A stretch of 11,635 nt of DNA from the NCBI GenBank assembly GCA_039932395.1, contig JBDTQB010000125.1, forward strand, positions 1-11,635, read 5' to 3'. Both the position numbers and the translations under genes were made by a program. The notes beneath the pieces are model-generated. The model did no database searches and had not been told where the DNA came from. It saw nothing but the letters and a program-made list of their open reading frames with translations. Below are positions 5,838 through 11,635 of this stretch, in pieces. Every line of letters starts with the position of its first letter. Positions within the stretch are counted from its first letter, which is position 1. This DNA is from JAGNNV01 sp039932395 (lineage in GTDB: Bacteria; Acidobacteriota; Vicinamibacteria; Fen-336; JAGNNV01).

Positions 5838-7672
5838 CGAACTTTCAGGAGACGATAGGGGGAATCGACCAGGGATGGAAGGCCCTCGATGGCTCTTGGA
5901 TCAAGAACTTGCGGACCTTCGGCCGCAGTCACGGCCACCGCGCCGATCCGGAGGCCCTGGACTTCATCGGTGATCGGACGCTCCCCGCGAAGCATGCTCT
6001 CCGCGGCCGCCTTTCGATCAAGGTAGGTGAGCCCCTGAGACCAGAGATGTCCTTCATAGCCGTAGAACAGGCGGCGTCCCGACAGAAGGATCGGATGGTT
6101 GTGGGTGGGTGCGGTGAGGATCACGGTGTCGGCGGAAGTGACGCCGCGAACCTGCGCCGCGAAGGCCAGATCGTCGCTGCTGAAAATCTGGAACTCGCCG
6201 CCCGCGAGTGCCACCTTCGAGACATCAAGGAATCCAGAGGCGATGGTCGCGACGAAAACCACCACGGCGGCGGCCCGGCCGGCGTTGCCATGGCGCCAGA
6301 GGAAGGCCAGGGCGATGGCCGCGAAAGGCGCTACGCCCGCGTGTGCGGGGGCGAGGAACTTCATGTTGTCCCAGATCCAGGGAGAGAGCTTGAAGAGGTT
6401 CGCGACCACGAAGACCGAGATGAACGGGGCGGCCACCAACACGCTTACCAATCGTTCGCGCGCCCGAAACAGTCCGAGGATGACCAGAGGCAGGAACAGG
6501 CCAGCGTTCATCAGCCAGAAGCTGAAGATGTGTTGTCGGCCGCCATCGAAGCCGGGCTGCCACTCGAAGAATTTTCCGGTCGAAAGAGAATTGCGCGCGG
6601 CCATGAAGAGCACCGCGGGCAAAGCGAGGGGCAAAACGCCGGCCGCGAAACGGAAGATCAGTTTCCAATCGGTGTAGGCCGCCAGCATCACCACGCAGAA
6701 CGACAGCACGGCGAACGAGTGAGCGTGGACCAGCGGAAGCAGAGAACCGACGATTCCCGCACAGGTCCAAAGGCGAGCCCGCTCAGCCGTCTTCGCGATA
6801 TCCACCCGACGACTCTCGATCACCAGAGCAAGCGCGAAGAAGAGAAGCGGCCATCCGAAAAGGATGGACCTTTGCGGAATGAACAGGGTCGTGACGAAGT
6901 TCGCGTAACGCGTTCCCGCATCGTCGATGGTCAGATCGGGACCGCTGGTCCACCACTGCCGAAGCGCCGCTTGGCTCGTCAGTTTCAAGAATCCAAGCCC
7001 GCCGGAGAAAAAGGTCATGGCCGCGGCAGCCCGGCCGAGAGATCTTGATCCCGTGACCGCTTCGCCAAAACGGACGAGGGCCACAACCACGCTCAGGCCG
7101 AGGATCAGCGTGGGCCAGAAGAACGCATCGCGGAAGCTCCCGCCGAGAACCAGAACCATGCCCGCGATCACGTTGCCAAAAAATGGGTAGGTGAGGGACA
7201 CGCCAGCCAGCTCCGGATGCTGGGGCGGGAAATTGTTGCCGTACGCGAACCCGGCCGCGATGCCCATATGGAAGGGAAGGTCGCCGAAGTTGTGGCGATC
7301 CGCCGTGGCAAGACCGCCGGTCGATGTTTCGAAGACGGTTCGATCGGCGAGACGGGCAATCAGCATCACGCTGACCGCCATCAGAATCCAGACGGCCACC
7401 GAGGGCGCTTTGGAGTTCCTTCGCTTCAGAACCACGAAGGGGTCTCCAGCGAAGATGCAAACGCCGATGCTGACCAGAGCCGCGCACGCAACGGTGAACG
7501 GCGTGAGTCCGGCGACCCAGCCGAGCATGAAGCCTATGGCAGCGAAGAGTGCGAGGCCCAGGGTTGCGCCGAGAGCCAGGGCATCCGTGAGCCTGGAGGC
7601 GTCTCGGTCAAGGCGACAGGCGAGCCGCGAGCCGGCGAAGCAAACGGAAGCAAGGACGAGAAGTGCTATCAA
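5834..7672 (-). CDS. GT-C-like polytopic membrane protein, resembles DUF2298/YYY family
   Basis: This 612-aa membrane protein has many hydrophobic helices up to about residue 480 and a soluble C-terminal tail (about 484-612). GDLPFHMG (130-137, with D131) followed by NNFPPQHPELAG (146-157) and YPFFG (162-166) parallels the DUF2298 (TIGR03662, Chlor_Arch_YYY) arrangement of an acidic external loop, FPP..P..AGG and YYYxG, but with a divergent YYY motif. SPWIWDNMKFL (430-440) and the tail LFYGYEGHLWSQG (535-547) also recall that family, whose members are often encoded near TIGR03663 genes, as here. I infer a GT-C-fold glycosyltransferase or a partner in lipid-linked glycan assembly; the assignment is by motif and context only. 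The start is TTG (7672), 10 nt after the SDR stop, with no clear Shine-Dalgarno sequence, so translational coupling is likely. There is a 4-bp ATGA overlap with the downstream gene. Confidence 0.75.
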   Translation of the reverse strand: MIALLVLASVCFAGSRLACRLDRDASRLTDALALGATLGLALFAAIGFMLGWVAGLTPFTVACAALVSIGVCIFAGDPFVVLKRRNSKAPSVAVWILMAVSVMLIARLADRTVFETSTGGLATADRHNFGDLPFHMGIAAGFAYGNNFPPQHPELAGVSLTYPFFGNVIAGMVLVLGGSFRDAFFWPTLILGLSVVVALVRFGEAVTGSRSLGRAAAAMTFFSGGLGFLKLTSQAALRQWWTSGPDLTIDDAGTRYANFVTTLFIPQRSILFGWPLLFFALALVIESRRVDIAKTAERARLWTCAGIVGSLLPLVHAHSFAVLSFCVVMLAAYTDWKLIFRFAAGVLPLALPAVLFMAARNSLSTGKFFEWQPGFDGGRQHIFSFWLMNAGLFLPLVILGLFRARERLVSVLVAAPFISVFVVANLFKLSPWIWDNMKFLAPAHAGVAPFAAIALAFLWRHGNAGRAAAVVVFVATIASGFLDVSKVALAGGEFQIFSSDDLAFAAQVRGVTSADTVILTAPTHNHPILLSGRRLFYGYEGHLWSQGLTYLDRKAAAESMLRGERPITDEVQGLRIGAVAVTAAEGPQVLDPRAIEGLPSLVDSPYRLLKVR

Positions 7673-7682
7673 GAACGCGGAC

Positions 7683-8756
7683 TCACACCATGGCCGTCTT
7701 GCGCACGCGGCCCCGGTTCTCGCGCCAGAACTTCACGATGACGTCCACATAGGCCTCGACGGGCGGACAGCTGAGGCCGAGGGACGCGAGATCCGTCTTC
7801 GCCTGGGTGGCGTCGTAGTGGCAGCGATGCCCAAAGTAAACGATCGATTCCGGGATGAGCCCGAGCGTGGATCCGACGCCGGGAATCGAAACGGCCAGTC
7901 GAACGAGCGCGAGTGGCACCGGGACGTACAGGTACGAACGCCCAAGCGCTTTCGCCATCAGTCGGGTGAGAGTTCGGACGTCCTTGCCTTGCGGATCGGT
8001 CAGGCTATAGGTCTTGCCAAGACTGATCGGCGAGGCGGAAAGCAGAGCGAGTCCTTCGATGACGTAGTCGACCGGTACCACGTTCATGGTGGCGCCATAG
8101 GGTCCGTCAAGGAACACGAACGGCAGTCGCTCCATCGCAACCATGACGCCGTATGGTCCATCGAATTTCGCGGTCTCGCCGGTCTTTGAATCGCCCCACA
8201 CGACGCCGGGACGGTAGACGGTGTAGGGCAGGCCGCTCGACACGACATCTCTCTCGGATTCGAACTTCGTGTGCTCGTAGTGATTCTTGAAGGTCTGGCC
8301 GCGGTCGAGGTCGGTTTCGCGGAAGGTCCCTTCGAACGTCCCGGAGACGTAAGCGGTGGACACGTGATGGAATCGCTTGAAGTTTGGCGCGGCCTTGGCG
8401 AACGCGATCATGTTCTTCGTGCCGACCACGTTCACGCGATGCGCGAAGTCCGCCTTCACGGCCAGGTCGTAGACCGCGGCGAGATGGAACGCGGACTCGA
8501 GCCGGCCCAACACGCCGTCCCGTTCGGCGGGCGTCATCCCAAGGCCGTCCAGAGTGATGTCCCCTTCGACCAGGCGCGCGCGGTCACCGGGAAGGCCAAG
8601 GCGTTCGAGCGCCTTCAGCGCCTGATCCTTGAAGCGCGGCTGCACGAGGCAGAGGAACTCCGTTTGAGGATGCAGCTGCAGCAGCCGCGGCAGCAGACGT
8701 TCGCCGATGAAGCCTGGAAAACCCGTGACGAGAGCGATCGGCAGGGTTTCGGTCAT
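7683..8756 (-). CDS. Extended SDR-family NAD(P)-dependent oxidoreductase/epimerase
   Basis: This 357-aa cytosolic Rossmann-fold enzyme is an extended short-chain dehydrogenase/reductase. The cofactor motif TGFPGFIG (11-18, TGxxGxxG) is at the N-terminus. EGDIT (64-68) supplies the acidic residue after beta-3, HLAAVYDL (91-98) is the loop after beta-4, and the catalytic set is S133 or T134 (HVSTAYVSG) with Y160 and K164 (YEHTK, YxxxK). YRPGVVWGDS (181-190) is the conserved substrate-side strand. The sequence style is closest to the NAD-binding-4/thioester-reductase or sterol-dehydrogenase-like group rather than to a specific sugar epimerase, so the substrate (nucleotide sugar, lipid or acyl thioester) cannot be settled. 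It is the first gene of an operon with two GT-C-like membrane proteins, so it may modify the sugar or lipid they use (inference). No clear Shine-Dalgarno sequence precedes its ATG. It is divergent from mscL. Confidence 0.88.
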   Translation of the reverse strand: MTETLPIALVTGFPGFIGERLLPRLLQLHPQTEFLCLVQPRFKDQALKALERLGLPGDRARLVEGDITLDGLGMTPAERDGVLGRLESAFHLAAVYDLAVKADFAHRVNVVGTKNMIAFAKAAPNFKRFHHVSTAYVSGTFEGTFRETDLDRGQTFKNHYEHTKFESERDVVSSGLPYTVYRPGVVWGDSKTGETAKFDGPYGVMVAMERLPFVFLDGPYGATMNVVPVDYVIEGLALLSASPISLGKTYSLTDPQGKDVRTLTRLMAKALGRSYLYVPVPLALVRLAVSIPGVGSTLGLIPESIVYFGHRCHYDATQAKTDLASLGLSCPPVEAYVDVIVKFWRENRGRVRKTAMV

Positions 8757-8773
8757 GGGTCGAGTCTACAGAT

Positions 8774-8803
8774 TTGACGTGCAATAAGACGCGGACCTAG
8801 GCT
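8774..8803 (+). promoter_or_regulatory. Putative sigma70-like promoter of mscL
   Basis: TTGACG (8774-8779) and TAGGCT (8798-8803) are separated by 18 nt and would place the transcription start near 8810, just before the GGAGG ribosome-binding site (8816-8820) and the mscL ATG at 8831. The -35 matches 5 of 6 consensus bases; the -10 is weak (3 of 6). It lies in the only 74 bp between the divergent SDR and mscL genes, so a promoter is expected here. Confidence 0.4.
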
Positions 8804-8827
8804 GCGCGGAGCCGAGGAGGGCCTAGG
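8796..8827 (+). other. Hairpin around the mscL ribosome-binding site
   Basis: CCTAGGC (8796-8802) is the exact reverse complement of GCCTAGG (8821-8827). The 7-bp stem would enclose an 18-nt loop containing the GGAGG Shine-Dalgarno sequence. If transcription starts near 8810, as the best promoter guess predicts, the 5' arm is not transcribed and the repeat would act only as a DNA element. Confidence 0.3.
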
Positions 8828-8830
8828 GAC

Positions 8831-9139
8831 ATGGTCGAAGATTTCAAGGCGTTTCTGCAACGCGGGAACGTGGTCGAGCTGGCGGTCGCGGTCGTCATTG
8901 GCGGAGCGTTCGGCAAGATCGTGACGTCGCTGGTGGACGACATGGTGATGCCGCTCGTAGGCGTGATCCTGGGAGGCGTCAGCTTCAAGGATCTCGTATT
9001 GAAGGTAGGGGACTCCACGTTCAAGTACGGCAATTTCATCCAGACAGCGTTCGACTTCTTCATCATCGCGGTGGTCGTGTTTCTGCTCGTGCGCGCGTAC
9101 GAAAAGATGCGCGGCGGCGACAAGCTCAAGATCACTTAG
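8831..9139 (+). CDS. mscL: Large-conductance mechanosensitive channel MscL, short form
   Basis: This is the inner-membrane emergency valve that opens under membrane tension at hypo-osmotic shock and releases cytoplasmic solutes; the family forms homopentamers. The N-terminal amphipathic helix and pore helix carry the family signature FLQRGNVVELAVAVVIGGAF (8-27), followed by GKIVTSLVDDMVMPLVG. TM1 spans about 14-42, the periplasmic loop about 45-66, and TM2 (FIQTAFDFFIIAVVVFLLVRAYEKM) about 69-93. The product is only 102 aa, against about 130-150 usually. It stops at RGGDKLKIT, so the C-terminal cytoplasmic helix bundle is missing, although the channel core is complete. GGAGG lies 10 nt before the ATG. 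The DUF481 gene follows after 8 bp, so the two are probably cotranscribed. Confidence 0.96.
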   Translation: MVEDFKAFLQRGNVVELAVAVVIGGAFGKIVTSLVDDMVMPLVGVILGGVSFKDLVLKVGDSTFKYGNFIQTAFDFFIIAVVVFLLVRAYEKMRGGDKLKIT

Positions 9140-9147
9140 GTAGGGAC

Positions 9148-9912
9148 ATGACTTCAGGAAGCCGCTTCATCGCATCCGTCGCGTTCGTTCTGTTTGCCTC
9201 CCAGGCGTCCGCTCAGGCGACGCCACCGCCTCCTACCGCCCCGCCTGCGCCCACGCCGCGGCCCGTCACCGGGAGTGCTCAGTTTTCGCTTCTCCAGACA
9301 CACGGCAATACGGATACGTCCATCTACGGACTGGGCGCGGAGATCAAGTACAAGGGATCCTCGCCCTGGGCGATCGGAGCGAAGGCTCTGCTCAATCGCG
9401 GCAAGGTCAACGGAACGGAGAATCTCAACAACCTGGCCGCCGCTTTGCGGGGGAGTCGTGCGATTGACGATCGAACCGACTTCTTCGCCGAAGGCGCTTA
9501 CGCCGAGGACAAGTACGCGGGCATCGACTCGCGACGCGCCGGCGAGTTGGGCCTGGCCCGCAAGCTGGCCATCACCGAACCGCATCTTCTCTCGATCGAG
9601 GTGGGCTTCGGTCTCGCCCATGAAGTCCGGCTACCGGGCAAGACCAAGCAGGATTTCGGTTTTGGCCGCGGAGGGTTCACCTACAAGTGGGTGATCTCGA
9701 AGGCCGCCGACTTCCAGAACCAGGCGAACTACATTTCCAACCTGAAGCAAACCAACGACTGGCGCTTCACGAATCTGGCGGCGGTCACCGCGGCGTTGCG
9801 GGGGAAGTTTTCCCTGAAGGTGAGCCATGCGCTGAACCACCTCAATACGCCACCGATCGGGAAGAAAAAAACGGACTCCATCATCTCCGCCGCCCTTATC
9901 GCGAAATTTTAG
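9148..9912 (+). CDS. DUF481 family outer-membrane beta-barrel protein (YdiY-like)
   Basis: This 254-aa exported protein has a signal peptide (residues 1 to about 22, cleavage near ASA-QA) and then a Pro-rich linker (about 25-39) leading into a barrel of amphipathic strands. GSAQFSLLQTHGNTDTSIYG (42-61) matches the opening GN(T)DT pattern of DUF481 (PF04338), the family of E. coli YdiY, described as a putative salt-induced outer-membrane protein. The chain ends in AALIAKF; a terminal Phe is the usual C-terminal recognition signal for outer-membrane barrel assembly. A strong ribosome-binding site (AGGTAGGG) lies just before the ATG. It is 8 bp downstream of mscL, so an osmotic or envelope-stress role in common is a reasonable inference. 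Whether it acts as a pore or as a structural barrel is unknown. Confidence 0.88.
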   Translation: MTSGSRFIASVAFVLFASQASAQATPPPPTAPPAPTPRPVTGSAQFSLLQTHGNTDTSIYGLGAEIKYKGSSPWAIGAKALLNRGKVNGTENLNNLAAALRGSRAIDDRTDFFAEGAYAEDKYAGIDSRRAGELGLARKLAITEPHLLSIEVGFGLAHEVRLPGKTKQDFGFGRGGFTYKWVISKAADFQNQANYISNLKQTNDWRFTNLAAVTAALRGKFSLKVSHALNHLNTPPIGKKKTDSIISAALIAKF

Positions 9913-9920
9913 GGATCTCT

Positions 9921-9946
9921 CGCGCGCACCCGCGCGGCCGCGCGCG
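9921..9946. other. Very GC-rich inverted repeat between DUF481 gene and GT-C gene
   Basis: CGCGCGC (9921-9927) can pair with GCGCGCG (9940-9946) around a 12-nt loop. The overlapping stretch 9931-9944 is a perfect 14-bp palindrome centred on GGCC. Both hairpin arms are alternating CG. There is no U-tract, so this is not a standard intrinsic terminator. It could weaken read-through from the mscL-DUF481 pair into the next gene or stabilise a processed mRNA end. Confidence 0.4.
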
Positions 9947-9975
9947 TCGTCAGCGCCTTTGCTACGCTCGACGCC

Positions 9976-11635
9976 TTGATCCGACCGAGCGCTAAAGAGT
10001 GGGGAGCGGCACTGGCCTTCTTCACTCTGCTGACCGTGGCCATGACGTGGCCGTTCGCCGAGCGTGTTCGCGTGATGGATGCCGGCGACTCCGCGTATTT
10101 CACCTGGGCCGTCGGCTGGCAGATCCACGCGTTGAAGACCGACCCTGGGTCGCTGCCCCACGGGAATTTTTACGCGCCCAGTCGCTTCACCTTCTTCATG
10201 GACGAGCCGATTCTCGGCACCGGCCTGCTGGTTCTCCCGCTTTCGTGGTTCACCGACGACGCGATCCTTCTCATGAATGTCGCGCGGCTTCTGACCTGGA
10301 TTCTCACCGGGCTCTTCACCTGGCGTCTGGCGCGCGACCTTGAGCTCGAGAACACGGTGGCGCTTGCGACCGGCGCCTTCTTCGCCTTCTCACCCATCCG
10401 GATGGATCAGGTGGCGCATCTGTCAACCCTCGGGACGCAGTGGATCCCGCTTGTCTATCTCTTCGCGCGACGGTTCTGTCTCCAGCCTTCGGTGGTTGAC
10501 GCGGTGCGCACCGGTTTCTTCTTCGCCTTGTCGTTCCTCGCCTGTGGCTATCACGGCCTGTTCTTCGCAGTCTTGTTGCCGCTTTCCTTGATCCCCTTCT
10601 TGTTCACGCCGCAGCGGAAGGCGATTCTCTCGAAAGGACTGCTGGTGGTCGCGACCGCCTCCGTCTTTCTCTATCCGCTCTACGCCCTTTCAAAGCAGGC
10701 GCTCGCACCCTTGAGCTTCCAGCGATCCACCGCCGACACGCTCAAGTACGCCGCTTCGCTGCAGACATTTCTTGCCGCGAACCGTTGGAACAAGGTGTGG
10801 GGCGACCTCACGGAGACCTTTCGGGGCGACCCGAGCAATCTGTTTCCCGGGTTGGTCGTCTTGATTCTGGCCACCTCGGGGGTGTGGATGACGCGGTCGG
10901 CCACGTCGCGGCGTTTCGTGGGTGTGCTGGCGTTGTTGTGCATCTCGGCTGCGCTGCTGGCGCTTGGACCTGAGATTCGTCTCCAGGGCCGGGCTCTGAT
11001 GCCCGGCCCCTTCGTGTTGCTTCGCGACTACGTATCCGTGTTCTCGAACATCCGGGCCACGAGTCGCGCCGGCATCTTCTTCGCTTTCGCGTTGGCCGTT
11101 CTCGCGGGCTACGCGCTCAACGCGATGCGTCGTCCGGTCTTGATGGCCGTGGCCGCGCTCGGCATCTTCCTGATCGAAGCGAGAATCGCGCCGATCCCCG
11201 CTCCGTCCTGGACCAACGTGATCGATTCGCGCCAGCCACCGCCTGCGGTCTATCCCTGGCTGAAGACGCAGCCGCCGGGAAGCGTCGTCGCCGAACTTCC
11301 GGCACGTCTGGCCTCCGACTACAGCAGGCCAGCGTTTCACGACAGTATCTACATGGTCTGGTCGACTCTGCACTGGCAGCCGCTGGTCAACGGATTCGCG
11401 GGGGCCGAGACACCGCTCATTCAGCGTTTCCGCGCGACCGCACCGTCTTTTCCAGATGCCGAAGCTCTGGATGTTTTGCGGGAAGCGAAGACCCGATTCA
11501 TCGTGGTCCATCTGCGTGGGTACGGACCGAACCAGCGGGAGCGTTTGGAAGCGCTGCTCGCGGAGACGAAGGACCAGGTGCGCGAGGTGATTCGCTTCGT
11601 GAACAGTGACCGAGGCGAGGTCGACACCGACGTGG
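9976..11635 (+). CDS. GT-C-type polytopic membrane protein, putative glycosyltransferase (C-terminus cut off)
   Basis: The reading frame stays open from just after the DUF481 stop to the window edge; from the TTG at 9976 it gives 553 residues with no stop. TTG is the only usual start before the first membrane helix (about 9-25); the ATG at 10042 would cut into that helix. No Shine-Dalgarno sequence is visible. A GDSAYFTWAVGWQ block (37-49) follows TM1, where GT-C enzymes hold their catalytic Asp, and NFYAPSRFTFFMDEPILG (64-81) adds a second acidic pair. FAFSPIRMDQVAHLSTLGTQ (136-155) and CGYHGLFFAVL (190-200) are typical of large bacterial GT-C-like proteins. After about ten helices a soluble domain starts near 405, with VVAELPARL (437-445) and HWQPLVNGFAG (466-476). 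I infer transfer of a lipid-linked sugar at the periplasmic face; no substrate can be read from the sequence. It may be cotranscribed with DUF481 or have its own promoter. Confidence 0.82.
   Translation, partial: MIRPSAKEWGAALAFFTLLTVAMTWPFAERVRVMDAGDSAYFTWAVGWQIHALKTDPGSLPHGNFYAPSRFTFFMDEPILGTGLLVLPLSWFTDDAILLMNVARLLTWILTGLFTWRLARDLELENTVALATGAFFAFSPIRMDQVAHLSTLGTQWIPLVYLFARRFCLQPSVVDAVRTGFFFALSFLACGYHGLFFAVLLPLSLIPFLFTPQRKAILSKGLLVVATASVFLYPLYALSKQALAPLSFQRSTADTLKYAASLQTFLAANRWNKVWGDLTETFRGDPSNLFPGLVVLILATSGVWMTRSATSRRFVGVLALLCISAALLALGPEIRLQGRALMPGPFVLLRDYVSVFSNIRATSRAGIFFAFALAVLAGYALNAMRRPVLMAVAALGIFLIEARIAPIPAPSWTNVIDSRQPPPAVYPWLKTQPPGSVVAELPARLASDYSRPAFHDSIYMVWSTLHWQPLVNGFAGAETPLIQRFRATAPSFPDAEALDVLREAKTRFIVVHLRGYGPNQRERLEALLAETKDQVREVIRFVNSDRGEVDTDV

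Noticed and set aside
5909..7048. Plus-strand open frame of 379 aa opposite the 612-aa membrane protein
   Set aside because: The product is almost wholly hydrophilic, rich in R/E/G/H/Q, has no recognisable motif, and mirrors the coding frame of a convincing membrane protein.
7191..8189. Plus-strand open frame of 332 aa spanning the junction of the SDR and membrane-protein genes
   Set aside because: It crosses two real minus-strand genes, and its compositional bias is that of a reverse-complement artefact.
10690..11511. Minus-strand open frame of 273 aa in the last 1.7 kb
   Set aside because: The plus strand there carries a continuous frame with membrane helices and GT-C-like motifs; the minus frame is Arg/Asp/Gln-rich without any motif.
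9148..11635. A DUF481-GT-C fusion protein interrupted by a stop or sequencing error
   Set aside because: The barrel ends in AALIAKF with the terminal Phe expected of outer-membrane proteins, and the next protein belongs in the inner membrane. The shared frame is more likely chance (1 in 3).
1..11635. CRISPR array, insertion sequence, integrase or prophage signs
   Set aside because: There are no regularly spaced direct repeats, transposase motifs or terminal inverted repeats, and base composition looks even across the genes.

Overview
The window is high-GC chromosomal DNA (above 60% by eye) with tightly packed genes. A DUF481-type outer-membrane barrel, periplasmic signal peptides and MscL point to a Gram-negative (diderm) bacterium. 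The mix of a GTP-dependent PEP carboxykinase with several large GT-C-type membrane proteins would suit a deltaproteobacterial-type lineage such as Myxococcota or Bdellovibrionota, or another little-studied phylum. This placement is inference; no rRNA or other marker is present. I see no tRNA, rRNA, CRISPR array, insertion sequence or phage gene.

Layout: (1) 1-31, the first codons of a possible minus-strand gene cut by the window edge. (2) 32-271, a divergent regulatory gap with a small inverted repeat. (3) 272-2053 (+), pckG, GTP-dependent PEP carboxykinase, closed by a perfect 12-bp-stem bidirectional terminator. (4) 2116-2700 (-), an unrecognised secreted protein built of two homologous repeats. 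(5) 2701-2906, a divergent promoter region. (6) 2907-4358 (+), a secreted zinc-metallopeptidase-like protein with an HExxH motif. (7) 4359-8756 (-), a three-gene operon read from 8756 down: an extended SDR oxidoreductase, a 612-aa GT-C-like membrane protein resembling the DUF2298/YYY family, and a 492-aa Agl23/TIGR03663-type membrane glycosyltransferase that overlaps its predecessor by 4 bp. (8) A 74-bp divergent gap with a plausible promoter. (9) 8831-9139 (+), mscL, and 9148-9912 (+), a DUF481 outer-membrane protein, a likely envelope-stress pair. (10) 9976 to the edge (+), a third GT-C-type membrane protein, incomplete at its C-terminus.

How the genes fit together: pckG is a stand-alone gluconeogenic gene with its own terminator. 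The rest of the window concerns the cell envelope: two secreted proteins, a mechanosensitive channel, an outer-membrane barrel and three distinct multi-pass GT-C-like proteins with an SDR enzyme. The most interesting unit is the SDR-YYY-like-Agl23 operon. Agl23-family and YYY-family genes are known to co-occur and often lie near each other, yet their substrates are largely unknown. Here they look like a bacterial lipid-linked-sugar or surface-glycan module, possibly joined by the third GT-C protein. No gene stretch longer than about 240 bp lacks a coding call.
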